Assembly: GCF_023073415.1 (NCBI RefSeq)
Contig: NZ_JADPJL010000061.1
Span: 35,617-99,616 of the forward strand
Reading direction: 5' to 3'
Length of the DNA: 64,000 bases
Source: Bradyrhizobium sp. 190
GTDB lineage: Bacteria > Pseudomonadota > Alphaproteobacteria > Rhizobiales > Xanthobacteraceae
Shown: positions 19,764 through 28,845 of the stretch, one piece after another
Position numbering within the stretch: the stretch's first letter is position 1
How the letters are laid out: each line of letters starts with the position of its first letter
Translations under genes and position numbers: made by a program
Notes under the pieces: generated by a model
Seen by the model: the letters and a program-made list of their open reading frames with translations, nothing else
Databases searched by the model: none
Told to the model about the DNA's origin: nothing

Positions 19764-21524
19764 TTAGAAACGCTTGATCTCGATACCGTATTTCCTCAGC
19801 GCGTATCCGATTTGACGCGGCGTCACTCCAAGCAGGCGCGCCGCCTTTGCCTGCACCCAGCCTGACCTCTCCATAGCCGCGATAACGCGCTCGCGATCGA
19901 CCATGTTCGCACCGCTGACGAGAGGTGCGCCGGCAGGCGCCAGCGGAGCCTGCTCGCTGCCGCCGGGCGAGACCGCAAACGCCGCCGATGGAGCAGCCTG
20001 GAATGTGGCCGGTTTCGCGGGCACTGGTACAATTGGGCCCGGCTGCAGCGCTATCTCATCCGATGCGCTCTTCCACAGAATCGCGGAAAGGCACTGACCG
20101 TGGCAACAGGCAAAGTCGTCTCTGACAATCGATGGTCCATGGGCGAGCGTCGCTGTCCGCTGCACGCAGTTTTCGAGCTCGCGGACATTGCCAGGAAAAC
20201 CGCAGTTCATCAGCACTCCAATCGCACTCGCATCGAATGTCAACGTACGGCCGTTTTCGCTGTTGAAATTCTTAAGAAACTGAGCAGCGAGGAGCGGAAT
20301 ATCACTGCGCCTTTCGCGCAGCGGCGGCAGCAGCAAGGGGACCACACTAATACGATAATAAAGGTCGGTTCGGAACTCGTTCCTTGCCACCGCCTCTTCT
20401 AGGTTCTTATTCGTCGCGGCGATCACGCGAACATCGACCTTAATGGTCTGATTACCGCCGACGCGCTCAAATTCCTGCTCCTGCAGCACGCGCAGCAGCT
20501 TTGCCTGGAACGAGGCCGAGATCTCCCCAATCTCGTCTAGAAACAGGGTCCCCTTGTCGGCGAGCTCGAATCGACCTTTACGTGCATTGAACGCGCCGGT
20601 GAAGGCGCCCTTCTCATGGCCGAACAATTCGGATTCGAGGACCGTCTCAGGGAGTGCCGCGCAATTGAGCTTTATGAACGGCCGCTTAGCGCGGGCCGAT
20701 TGCTCGTGAATGGCCTTAGCGACCAGCTCCTTCCCTGTACCGGATTCGCCGCGCAACAGAACGGTGCTATTCGACTTAGCTACAACAGCGATCTTCTCCA
20801 GCATCGCGCGCAGCGCCGGACTGTCGCCAATGATCCCCTCGACACTAACCTTCTTCCCCTCCCGCACCGGGTGCTTTAGCTCGGACAACTGCTTCTGCAG
20901 CCGGTCCTTCTCCGCCATAAGTCGCTCGCGATCGCACCCGAACAGTCGATGCAGCTTTACCGTCTGACCGACCAGGTCGGCGATCATGGTAAGCAGCCTG
21001 ACGTCGTAATCGAGCCGGATACTTGACCTGCTGTCCAAAAGGCGGTCGATGGTCAGCGCACCTACGACTTTCGCATCGATGCGAATAGGAACCCCGATGA
21101 ATGAAACCGGAATGTCGTCGGAGGCCCCAAGCACATCCAGGTCGGAAGCACTAAAGGCAGAATGCAGCGTGACGTTCTCGGCGACGAGCGGCCCCTCCGT
21201 CGCCGCGATCAGGTCGATTGCCTTCTGCGGCGGTCGCATCCGGTCGCGCTCGTCGCTGCGTTCGCTCAATCCGGCGCCAACGGTTATGTCCGCTACGCCA
21301 TCATCGTCGAAAAGCGAGATGATGCTGTGCCGTACCTGCACAAGCGATTGTAGAAGATCTACGACATTGGCCAATGTGACTTCGAGGCGGCAGGGAGCAG
21401 TCAGAAGCTTCGCAATTTCGAAGATGCCGGCGAGCGCGTTCTCATGCGACGGCGCAATTGTAACCTCGAGGTCCGTTTCTGACCTTGAGTTAGGCCTTTC
21501 GCGTACAGAAGCGATATGCAGCAT
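19764..21524 (-). CDS. nifA: NifA, sigma54-dependent activator of nitrogen fixation genes
   Basis: 586 residues from the ATG at 21524 (MLHIASVRERPNSRSE), chosen because known Bradyrhizobium NifA proteins start with MLHI; the frame continues upstream to 21653. Order: GAF domain (~25-180), AAA+ domain with Walker A GESGTGKE and the sigma54-contact motif GAFTGA, a cysteine-bearing linker (FACCHGQC, the oxygen-sensing feature of rhizobial NifA), a proline/alanine-rich linker, and a C-terminal Fis-type helix-turn-helix (AAMERSGWVQAKAARLLG). All key residues appear present. It lies 279 bases downstream of fixR on the same strand, as in the known fixR-nifA operon. Its likely targets here are the fixA promoter and the decayed copy at 54.3 kb. 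Confidence 0.97.
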   Translation of the reverse strand: MLHIASVRERPNSRSETDLEVTIAPSHENALAGIFEIAKLLTAPCRLEVTLANVVDLLQSLVQVRHSIISLFDDDGVADITVGAGLSERSDERDRMRPPQKAIDLIAATEGPLVAENVTLHSAFSASDLDVLGASDDIPVSFIGVPIRIDAKVVGALTIDRLLDSRSSIRLDYDVRLLTMIADLVGQTVKLHRLFGCDRERLMAEKDRLQKQLSELKHPVREGKKVSVEGIIGDSPALRAMLEKIAVVAKSNSTVLLRGESGTGKELVAKAIHEQSARAKRPFIKLNCAALPETVLESELFGHEKGAFTGAFNARKGRFELADKGTLFLDEIGEISASFQAKLLRVLQEQEFERVGGNQTIKVDVRVIAATNKNLEEAVARNEFRTDLYYRISVVPLLLPPLRERRSDIPLLAAQFLKNFNSENGRTLTFDASAIGVLMNCGFPGNVRELENCVQRTATLAHGPSIVRDDFACCHGQCLSAILWKSASDEIALQPGPIVPVPAKPATFQAAPSAAFAVSPGGSEQAPLAPAGAPLVSGANMVDRERVIAAMERSGWVQAKAARLLGVTPRQIGYALRKYGIEIKRF

Positions 21525-21803
21525 GACCGTGTCTCCGTTGTTCTGGCCGTCCTCCCTGTCACCTTGTTCGGATTTGCGGGTACTGTGTTGCAATGCCATC
21601 CTCGATCTCGGGCCAACTTTCACGGATGACGGCAAGAGATAACGCATTTTCATGGCACGACAGTAAACAAGGCAGTAAAATTATAGTGCCTCGATTTTGC
21701 TGCTTACTTTTCGCGCCATCGACGCGCGAGTTTTCTCGGCGAACGCGAGTTCCATTGAGGTAACTCAAATCAGCTGCGAATTGACTATTCCGGGTGCGTC
21801 CGA

Positions 21804-22583
21804 TCACAGGTGTTGGCCACCGTTGATCGGAACCTCGGTGCCGGTGACATAACTCGCCGCATCCGAGCATAGGAAAAAGACGACCCGCGCGACCTCTTCT
21901 GGCGTGCCCACGCGGCGCAGCGGGATGTTTGGCACAAGCCGGGCTTCCGTGTCAGGTGACAGAATGTCCGTCTTGATTTCGCCGGGCGCAATCGCATTGA
22001 CGCGAATGCCATGCGGCGCATAGTCGTGCGCCATTTCGCGCGTTAGGCAGGCGAGCGCAGCTTTCGACGTCGCATAAGCACTGCCGGCAAACGGGTGCAC
22101 CCGCGAACCCGCAATTGAGGTCACGTTGACAACTGATCCCGACGCAGTTTTCAGCTCGCGAAAAAGGCCTTGCGCGAGCAGAATCGGCGCCACGAGATTG
22201 AGGTGGAACACGCTCATCCAGGTGTCGACTGACGTCGACAACGACGTCAGTCGCGTGCCGCTCGAGGTCTTCGGTGAAATGCCGGCATTGTTGATCAATG
22301 CGTGCAATGGCGCGCCCGCAAGGCGCTCCTTGATCTCGGCGATGGCACCAGGCAACATCCGATGGTTGCTGAGATCGACCTGGATATGATCGTCTGCACC
22401 TGACTTCCAAGGGCATAGCCCGCCATCGAAGGCCTGGCGCGCGCAAGAAATGATGCGCCAACCCGCTTGCGAAAATAGCTTTCCGGTGGCGTGGCCGATG
22501 CCACGCGATGCCCCGGTCAACAGCACAGTCTTCTGCTCTCCCTGCGGGATGGGGCCCCTATCGGTCTGAAATGGACAGCGCAC
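21804..22583 (-). CDS. fixR: FixR, short-chain dehydrogenase/reductase
   Basis: 259 residues from a GTG at 22583. Longer in-frame reading to 22898 is possible but looks non-coding. The Rossmann motif TGASRGIGHATG is near residue 21. NNAG is followed by the catalytic pattern S...YATSK, and the tail ...SYVTGTEVPINGG is typical of classical SDRs. In Bradyrhizobium fixR is the first gene of the fixR-nifA operon and is dispensable for fixation; its substrate is unknown. The GTG has a weak Shine-Dalgarno, and an ATG at 22630 in another frame leaves open a frameshift near the start. Confidence 0.85.
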   Translation of the reverse strand: MRCPFQTDRGPIPQGEQKTVLLTGASRGIGHATGKLFSQAGWRIISCARQAFDGGLCPWKSGADDHIQVDLSNHRMLPGAIAEIKERLAGAPLHALINNAGISPKTSSGTRLTSLSTSVDTWMSVFHLNLVAPILLAQGLFRELKTASGSVVNVTSIAGSRVHPFAGSAYATSKAALACLTREMAHDYAPHGIRVNAIAPGEIKTDILSPDTEARLVPNIPLRRVGTPEEVARVVFFLCSDAASYVTGTEVPINGGQHL

Positions 22584-22677
22584 ATCCGTCGCCGACGATG
22601 GATCGGCAACGGCATCGTCATTTCTCCGGTCGGAACTCAAACACGCCTCCGATTCTGTCCTTGCCCGTGAGCGACCG

Positions 22678-22693
22678 TGCAGGATTTGGGCCA
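22678..22693 (-). promoter_or_regulatory. Sigma54 (-24/-12) promoter of fixR-nifA
   Basis: Minus-strand TGGCCCAAATCCTGCA has GG-N10-GC spacing. It lies about 95 bases before the fixR start, giving a leader of roughly 80 bases. The fixR-nifA operon of Bradyrhizobium is known to have a -24/-12 promoter used for NifA autoactivation, plus an upstream RegR-dependent one. I cannot define the RegR site here. Confidence 0.75.
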
Positions 22694-22699
22694 GTTGCG

Positions 22700-23571
22700 A
22701 TGCAGACGAACCTCTGTAGTTCTGCGGCCGAGTGTCGTGTTCGCGACAGTTTGGATCGTTCCAGACATAGGCCCGTTTGGCTTCGGACAGCAGCAATGCG
22801 CTGCGCGCACCAAGCCGAATGCGAGTGCCCGCAAACACGTCGGTGCGTGGCGCGGTGCATAGGCCCGGCGCATCCTCAAAGCGGGTACCGTGCGGCATTG
22901 GCGATGGTCGCTAGTTGCCTGCTGCTGATGCAGCCAGGTGGGGTCCGCAACCTAAGTTGGGTCGATACACAACAGCTATCGATCTCACTTAATTCGACCC
23001 TTTATGTGCGACGGATGACGTGTGGTTGCTTGACACTCCGCGCGTCCTGAGAACCAGCATAAGGTCGATAATCATTTCCAATTCATCCTCTCCCGATCGA
23101 CTGGGTCCGCTTATCCCATGAAGCGAGCAGATGAACTAAGACGAACGCCTTCCCATATCAAGACTAGGAAATGGGAAAGTACGACACGTCGCGATTCTTA
23201 CTGTCGCCCGGCAGTCGCTGGGGATTGTAATCTGACGTGGCTCACGCTTTACGTGAGGTTCGCATGCGAAGTGGCACCATTGTCGGCGGACGCTCTGCAC
23301 CTTTTGGTCAACGATGCCAGCTTCTCCGGCTGAATGATGAGGCGACCAGAAGCTGAAAACAATGGATTTCTCAGACGCCCCCGCCCTCACGATCACAAGC
23401 ATGCTGGTCGATGCGAAGGAGTCCGCCCCCGCGGAGTGCGCCCCCCGGGGCGCTCGTCGATGCTCCCCCTATTGTCGAACGCTAATCCTTGCAGAGGAAA
23501 CAACATCGTCGACAGGACCGAAGGGCTATAGGGGCAATGCTAAGGGGCGATATGATCCACGACAATGCTGG
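22700..23571. other. Intergenic region between nodZ remnant and fixR
   Basis: No convincing gene. The part next to fixR presumably holds upstream control elements of fixR-nifA. The short frames at 23118-23577 have no recognisable content. Confidence 0.35.
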
Positions 23572-24547
23572 TTATGATCTGCACCCAACCGAGATAACAG
23601 CGGACGATTTTTCATTCCAGATCAAACGACTGAAATCATTCAAGTCGAACTCAATGATTCGGGGCACGAAACGGCTCGCATAGCGCGTGAAGGCGCTAGT
23701 CGGCGGAAAACGGATCACGGTATCGCATCGCCCAAGAAGATACATATCGATGAGAGCGGAAACACCGCCATCGGCCCCGAGGGCTGCACTATGTAATGGC
23801 CCGGTCTGATGCGCCTGGAAACGTTTTTCGATAGTAAATAGATCGGGAAACACACCCGACACCCGATCAAGGACCTGCGCGCTGTCCGTGCACAAGAACA
23901 CCCTTATAGGTCTTTGATGCGGTAACGCTTTGGCCTTACGAATCGCAGTGCATACCTGCCGTAAGGCGAGCTCTGGATCGGCCCAGTACGGCGCGTGCCC
24001 CATAACATCTTCGCCGTTGCCGTGTCGAATATGAACCCCGACAACGGTGTAGAAGTGTTCCTGATAGATCGCATCAATTCGAGCTTGGATTTCAGATCGC
24101 GGTTTGATGCTCTGAATATCTGTCGTTCCGCATCCTCATCGCAACGCGACATCAGACAAGCATCATCACACACCACGGTGTTAGCTTCACTATCCTGCAG
24201 GGTTTCGAATAGATGGCTGAGCTCGTCACGTTCTCGGAAGATTTGTTCATCTGGCCGGTAAACGCAGTCGATCGATGGCCTATTCCACCAGTCGGGGAAA
24301 AACGGACCCGGGAATGAGAACTGATTAATCTGGTCATCGCAGATGACGCGTACGCCAGCGATGTCTTGAATTGGTTCGAAAAAGACTGGAAAGGCGTTGG
24401 TGAAGGGTTCGTCCAGATAACAGGAGCCACGCCAATCGATGGCTAGGGTCCGCCCCGTCCCCTGCGCATAACGCCAAGCTGCCGCGAGCGACCACAGACA
24501 ATCGCCAAACCAGTACGTCGTCGAGAAACCACGAACCGATCGTTCAT
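23572..24547 (-). pseudogene. nodZ: NodZ, Nod-factor alpha-1,6-fucosyltransferase, two frameshifts
   Basis: The ATG at 24547 starts MNDRFVVSRRRTG. After a one-base loss near 24507 the match continues in another frame (CLWSLAAAWRYAQGTG; DWRGSCYLDEPFTNAF; FPGPFFPDWWNRPSIDCVYR). A second one-base loss near 24111 leads to the last frame (VVGVHIRHGNGEDVMGHAPY; CDTVIRFPPTSAFTRYASRF), ending at 23572. Spliced together it is about 325 residues, the normal NodZ length, with the donor-binding HIRHGNGED region intact. NodZ fucosylates the reducing-end glucosamine of Nod factors. As read, no functional enzyme is made. It is the last gene of the nod operon, 87 bases after nolO. Confidence 0.88.
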
Positions 24548-24634
24548 CGAGCCTCCAACAAGCATTTGCGTCGGCCCGCTGCAGGATACCGCATGGATAG
24601 GAACATTATTGAAGATCTCCTATTCTGGCCGCTG

Positions 24635-26680
24635 TTATGCTTCGTCTGGCATTTGATCGCGGTCTCGATGCACCCGAGCGGCATATGGTGGATGTACTCG
24701 AACGAGGCGCAGCTCCCACAATTCCCGAAGTTCCTTGACGAGAACCTCACGCCTAGCCTGATCGAGCGTAGTTTTCTCGAGGAGATCCCCGAGCAGGGCT
24801 TCGCCCTCGATCCCCATCAGCAGATCGAACAAATCATGGGAAATACGCACAGCGCCACGGCTGGACGAGCTCACACGGATGCCGCACAAAGTCTCCTGGC
24901 GATCTCGGGCTGTGTAAGCGCGGACGCGATGAAGTGATGCATAAGCCGGCAACGAAACCGCGAGTGAGCTCCAGTCCTTTAACGTTGTCGCCCGTTTTTT
25001 GACGAGGAAGGGCCCGACCACAAGTCCATCTAGGTCTGTGGTCAGAAATGTGGCAATGGCGTCTGCAACCGAATCCACGATTGGCTCGGCATTGTTGTTA
25101 AAGGACGTATTGAGCAGAACCGGAATTCCTGTCCGCTTCTTAAACTCACTGATAAGCTCCCAGTAGGCCGGATTCGCTTTGCGCGACACTGTTTGCAGCC
25201 GCGCCGTACCGTCAACATGCGTGATGGCGCTGAGCAAGTCACGCTTGGCGCGGTGCACGCGAACGACGAAGTTCATAAAGGGCAATTCGTGCGTGCCATC
25301 AGGCAGGTCGAAAAATTCGCGCGCATCCTCCTCAAGCACTGATGGCGCGAACGGTCGATAGCCCTCGCGCTTTTTGACCATCGCGTTGATCCGGTCCTTG
25401 TTTGCGGCAGGCCGAGGATCGGCAAGAATGCTGCGGTTGCCAAGTGCACGTGGCCCGAACTCCGAACGACCCTGCACCCAGCCGATCACCGCTCCATTAG
25501 CCATCCAGTCGGCTGCACTCCGTGCCACGTTATCACTACGTTCAACGTCGAGGTGGCCGGCCCATGCATTTAGCTCCTGCTCCACGGTGCGGTCGCTCCC
25601 GAGATCAGGACCCCAATAGACTTCCTGCAGTCGCTCGCGCGGCGCCGGTCGGCCGAACTCGTTAGAAATCATTAGTGCAGCGCCTAACGCGCAGCCAGCG
25701 TCGTGAGACGCGGGTTGCACAAAGATGTCTTCGAAGAGCCCGGAATACAGCAGCTTACCATTCAAGGTGCAGTTGTGGGCTACCCCTCCAGCTAGGCATA
25801 ACCGCTTCATACCGGTGGCCCCGCGGTGATGCCTGAGGATATGAAACACGATCCGCTCCAGCGCTTCCTGCAATGAAGCACTTACGTCTCGATGCTGCTG
25901 CGTGAATGGCATTCCCTTTCGTCGAACCTCGATGTTGCGGAGCAACGTCGGACCGATGCGGTCCAGGTGGACCCGGTAACGTCCATTGTCGGAGAGTTCG
26001 TAGAACTGCTTGAAAAGCTCGCGGTGGGGCGCGGGATCCCCGTAAGGTGCAAGCCCCATGACCTTGTATTCGTCGAATAATCCATAGCCGAGATACCGGA
26101 TCGTCTCGAGATAAAATAGCCCCAGAGAATTGCTCTCCGGGAACGTTTCGACTTGCGTAACTTCGGTTCCAGAACCTCGTGCCAAGAGCCCAGAGAGGAA
26201 ATCACCACCGCCATCAATCGCGAAAATCAAGCTTTGGTCGAATCCCGACATCGCAAACGCGCTGACGGCATGCGCGATATGGTGGCTTACGAATGAGACA
26301 CGCGAAGCATCGACCTCAGTGCCGAACTCCTGCTCCAACATTTTCCGCAGCAACAGTTTGGCATCCAATGGAATGGAGACGTCTGGGTTGGAAATGACCA
26401 GACGTTCGAGCATGGCATTCGAATAGGCCTCGGTAGCGTAGAACGCGATACGATCGATATCACTGAGCTGAACTCCCGCAGCCGAAAGGCAGTATTGAAT
26501 CGAACTACTCGGGAATTTGTTAGAGTGCTTGATCCGATTGAAGCGCTCTTCTTCGACCGCCGCAATCACGCGTCCGTTCCGGACGAGCACTGCCGCGCCA
26601 TCGTGCAGAAATGTATTCCCAAGCTCGAGTGGGTTTTCATATACTTTATCCAACCCGCCGCTCAGTCCCAGACACAGCAT
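24635..26680 (-). CDS. nolO: NolO, Nod-factor carbamoyltransferase
   Basis: 681 residues from the ATG at 26680 (MLCLGLSGGLDKVYENPLEL), with GGAG at good spacing; an ATG at 26692 is less well placed. It is a NodU/CmcH-type O-carbamoyltransferase. The N-terminal TsaD-like ATPase part has SHHIAHAVSAFAMSGF and FAIDGGGD. The C-terminal part has SEFGPRALGNRSILADPR and VLLNTSFNNNAEPI. NolO carbamoylates the non-reducing end of lipochitooligosaccharides. It follows the nodJ position after a 450-base gap where nolM/nolN lie in relatives. The frame is full length and undamaged. Confidence 0.93.
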   Translation of the reverse strand: MLCLGLSGGLDKVYENPLELGNTFLHDGAAVLVRNGRVIAAVEEERFNRIKHSNKFPSSSIQYCLSAAGVQLSDIDRIAFYATEAYSNAMLERLVISNPDVSIPLDAKLLLRKMLEQEFGTEVDASRVSFVSHHIAHAVSAFAMSGFDQSLIFAIDGGGDFLSGLLARGSGTEVTQVETFPESNSLGLFYLETIRYLGYGLFDEYKVMGLAPYGDPAPHRELFKQFYELSDNGRYRVHLDRIGPTLLRNIEVRRKGMPFTQQHRDVSASLQEALERIVFHILRHHRGATGMKRLCLAGGVAHNCTLNGKLLYSGLFEDIFVQPASHDAGCALGAALMISNEFGRPAPRERLQEVYWGPDLGSDRTVEQELNAWAGHLDVERSDNVARSAADWMANGAVIGWVQGRSEFGPRALGNRSILADPRPAANKDRINAMVKKREGYRPFAPSVLEEDAREFFDLPDGTHELPFMNFVVRVHRAKRDLLSAITHVDGTARLQTVSRKANPAYWELISEFKKRTGIPVLLNTSFNNNAEPIVDSVADAIATFLTTDLDGLVVGPFLVKKRATTLKDWSSLAVSLPAYASLHRVRAYTARDRQETLCGIRVSSSSRGAVRISHDLFDLLMGIEGEALLGDLLEKTTLDQARREVLVKELRELWELRLVRVHPPYAARVHRDRDQMPDEA

Positions 26681-26692
26681 CTTGCTCTCCAT

Positions 26693-27133
26693 TCCTCGTG
26701 ACAGGAGGCCCTATTGGCCTGATTTCAGCATCGTTCCACTAAGCTGCACTGTCGCTCGCGGCTGCGAACGCCATTCAGACATCACCAGCATCCAAGGATT
26801 CTTACGTGGTGCCCGGCTTACTCAACGATATGAGCTCAGCCATTGTGGCGCCCGCGTTCCATACTGCTGACAAATTCACTGGATCGCCTTCGCTCACAGG
26901 TTGACATCCATGCGCGCGATTTCGCGCTTCAGTCGCGGCACAGAGGCAGCGCCCACTAGGGTGCTTGCAGCAGAGGGCAGGCAGTCGACAAAGATAGCGC
27001 GCTGAGCCAGTCATGTCGTCCTTCCAAAACGGAACCGTACATGTAACTGCCGTATGCTGCGCCGTCTCGAGCTGTCGCGGCACAATTGGCGGTACAACAT
27101 CGTGTGTCTCCATCGCTTCTGCGGAACGTCGCA
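26693..27133. other. Gap between nodJ and nolO (nolMN position)
   Basis: In related operons small genes nolM and nolN lie here. I see no intact reading frame. The long minus-strand frame through this stretch is a continuation of the broken nodJ. Confidence 0.4.
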
Positions 27134-27921
27134 TTAACGCATGAGGCGCCGGCGAAACAGCGCCGTCGACAGGAAAAACGGTATCACCGCGTATATGCAA
27201 AGCGCACTGATATGGAGGGCTGCACTGCCAGCCGGGCGCCCCAGCATCGCGGGCCGGATGAGGTCGACCGATTGTGCCAGCGGCAGTATGCCCGCCACGC
27301 TTTGAAAGATGCTGGGCAGCTGGGCTACCGGAACGACTGCGCCGCAGAGGAAGATCATCGGCGTGATGAAGAGCGTCTGGTAAAACACGAAATACTCGTA
27401 CTGGGCGCAAGCGATATGACGACCATCGCAAGGTCGCGAAGACGAGGCCAGTGAGAGCGATTGCTGGCAGCACATAAAGAATTGACGGCCCATTCGGCAT
27501 AGCCCAATGTAGCGGCAACAATCGCGATTATAGTTCCGGCCAGAACGGCCTTTGTCGCTGCCCACGCCAGTTCACCGAGGACGATGTCGCCTAGCGTGAG
27601 CTGCGTGTACAAAATTGCTTCCCAAGTTCGCTTGGCATCCATGCGGGCGAAAGTCGCGTACATCGCTTCGAAGCTCGCGGAGATCATCGCACTCGTCGCC
27701 ACCATGCCAGCCGCTACAAACGCGATGTATGAAGCGCCGTCAACGCGCCCCACAATATTTCCGAGGCCAAAGCCGAGACCAAAGAGATTTGTCATGGGAT
27801 CGACGAGATTCCCCAGAAGCGATGCAAGCGCGACCTTCCTCCATGCCAGAAAATTCCGACGCCATACCGAGACCCAGTTATATGCGTTCGCAGGCATGGC
27901 CGCCATGTAGCCTTCACCCAC
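27134..27921 (-). pseudogene. nodJ: NodJ, Nod-factor ABC exporter membrane subunit, frameshifted
   Basis: It starts at a GTG, four bases after the nodI stop. The match begins in one frame (NAYNWVSVWRRNFLAWRKVA; LTLGDIVLGELAWAATKAVL). It moves to a second frame near 27489 (an extra G; PSILYVLPAIALTGLVFAT), returns near 27430 (a lost G; LAMVVISLAP), and moves to a third near 27400 (a lost base; EYFVFYQTLFITPMIFLCGA to ALFRRRLMR). Spliced, it is a complete ABC-2 type permease of about 262 residues with six membrane segments. Three single-base indels mean no exporter from this sequence unless they are sequencing errors. Confidence 0.88.
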
Positions 27922-27924
27922 GAT

Positions 27925-28836
27925 TCATTTCTCCATCTCGCGCCCGGTTAGCCGCAAAAAGACATCCTCTAGATTCGGAGGACGCTGCAGAATGCGTAGA
28001 CCCGCGCGCCCGCGCAGCCGCACGCGGACCTGCTCCGGATCTGGCGCATAGCAAAAGAGCGTCTCGTCACTGACTTCGATGCGGCGCGCGTAAGGTTTGA
28101 TCAGCGCCAACAACTCATGCGGATTGCCGCCATAGATCTCGATAACGTCGCATCCAATCTGCTCATCGATCAGCGTATGAGGCTTGCCTTCGGAGATCTT
28201 GCGACCATTCTCGAGCACACACAGCCGATCGCACAACCGCTCGGCCTCTTCCATAAAGTGAGTGGTCAAAAGAATCGTCTTGCCGCGGGCCAGAAGTAAT
28301 CGCAGGCGTTCCCAGATGGCGTCCATGCGGATCGAGGCCGGTGGTCGGCTCGTCCATTATCAGCAAATGCGGGTCGTTGATCAGCGCACGCGCCAGCGTC
28401 AACCGCCGCTTCATGCCGCCGGATAGGCCGGCGACGCGCGCATCCGTCTTGCTTTCGAGGCGGGCGAACTCAAGCAGTGACGGCACGATCGCTTCGATTT
28501 CGCGTGCGCTCATTCTGAAGTAGCGCCCAAATACGAGCAGGTTCTCGCGTACGGTGAACTCGAGTTCAAGGTTGTCGAACTGCGGCACCACGCCGATACG
28601 CACGCGTGCCAAGGTTGCGCGTACGGGGAGCGGCTCGCCGAGCACTGTGATCTTGCCCGCATCAGGCCGTACCATGCCGAGGACCATACGCGCGATCGTG
28701 CTCTTGCCCGCGCCGTTCGGCCCCAGCAGGCCGAAGCACTCTCCCGGCGCAACGGCGAACGACAGCCCGTTGACGGCAATCTTGTCGCCATTATGACTTC
28801 CCTACGGCCGGTAAAGTCGATTGCTGCGGTGGACAT
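27925..28836 (-). pseudogene. nodI: NodI, Nod-factor ABC exporter ATPase, frameshifted
   Basis: The ATG at 28836 (MSTAAIDFTG) is followed by two apparent single-base insertions (near 28805 and 28792). The frame then reads DKIAVNGLSFAVAPGECFGL, Walker A GPNGAGKST, signature LSGGMKRR and Walker B LLIMDEPTTGLDPH. Near 28316 a loss of about five bases (RHL...IWERL) shifts the frame again, and it ends RLTGREMEK at 27925. The N-terminal frameshifts were inferred from the expected VRKSYGDK region. With nodJ this would export Nod factors. Position between nodU and nodJ is canonical. Confidence 0.87.
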
Positions 28837-28845
28837 ACGTTGATC

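Noticed and set aside
23200..23260. Candidate further MerR element (CTCACG...CGTGAGG)
   Set aside because: Dyad-like bases are present, but no TTGAAT at the correct distance and no -10.
26802..27521. 239-codon minus-strand ORF
   Set aside because: Its first part is the middle frame of the broken nodJ; the rest reads arginine/cysteine-rich nonsense through the nolMN gap.
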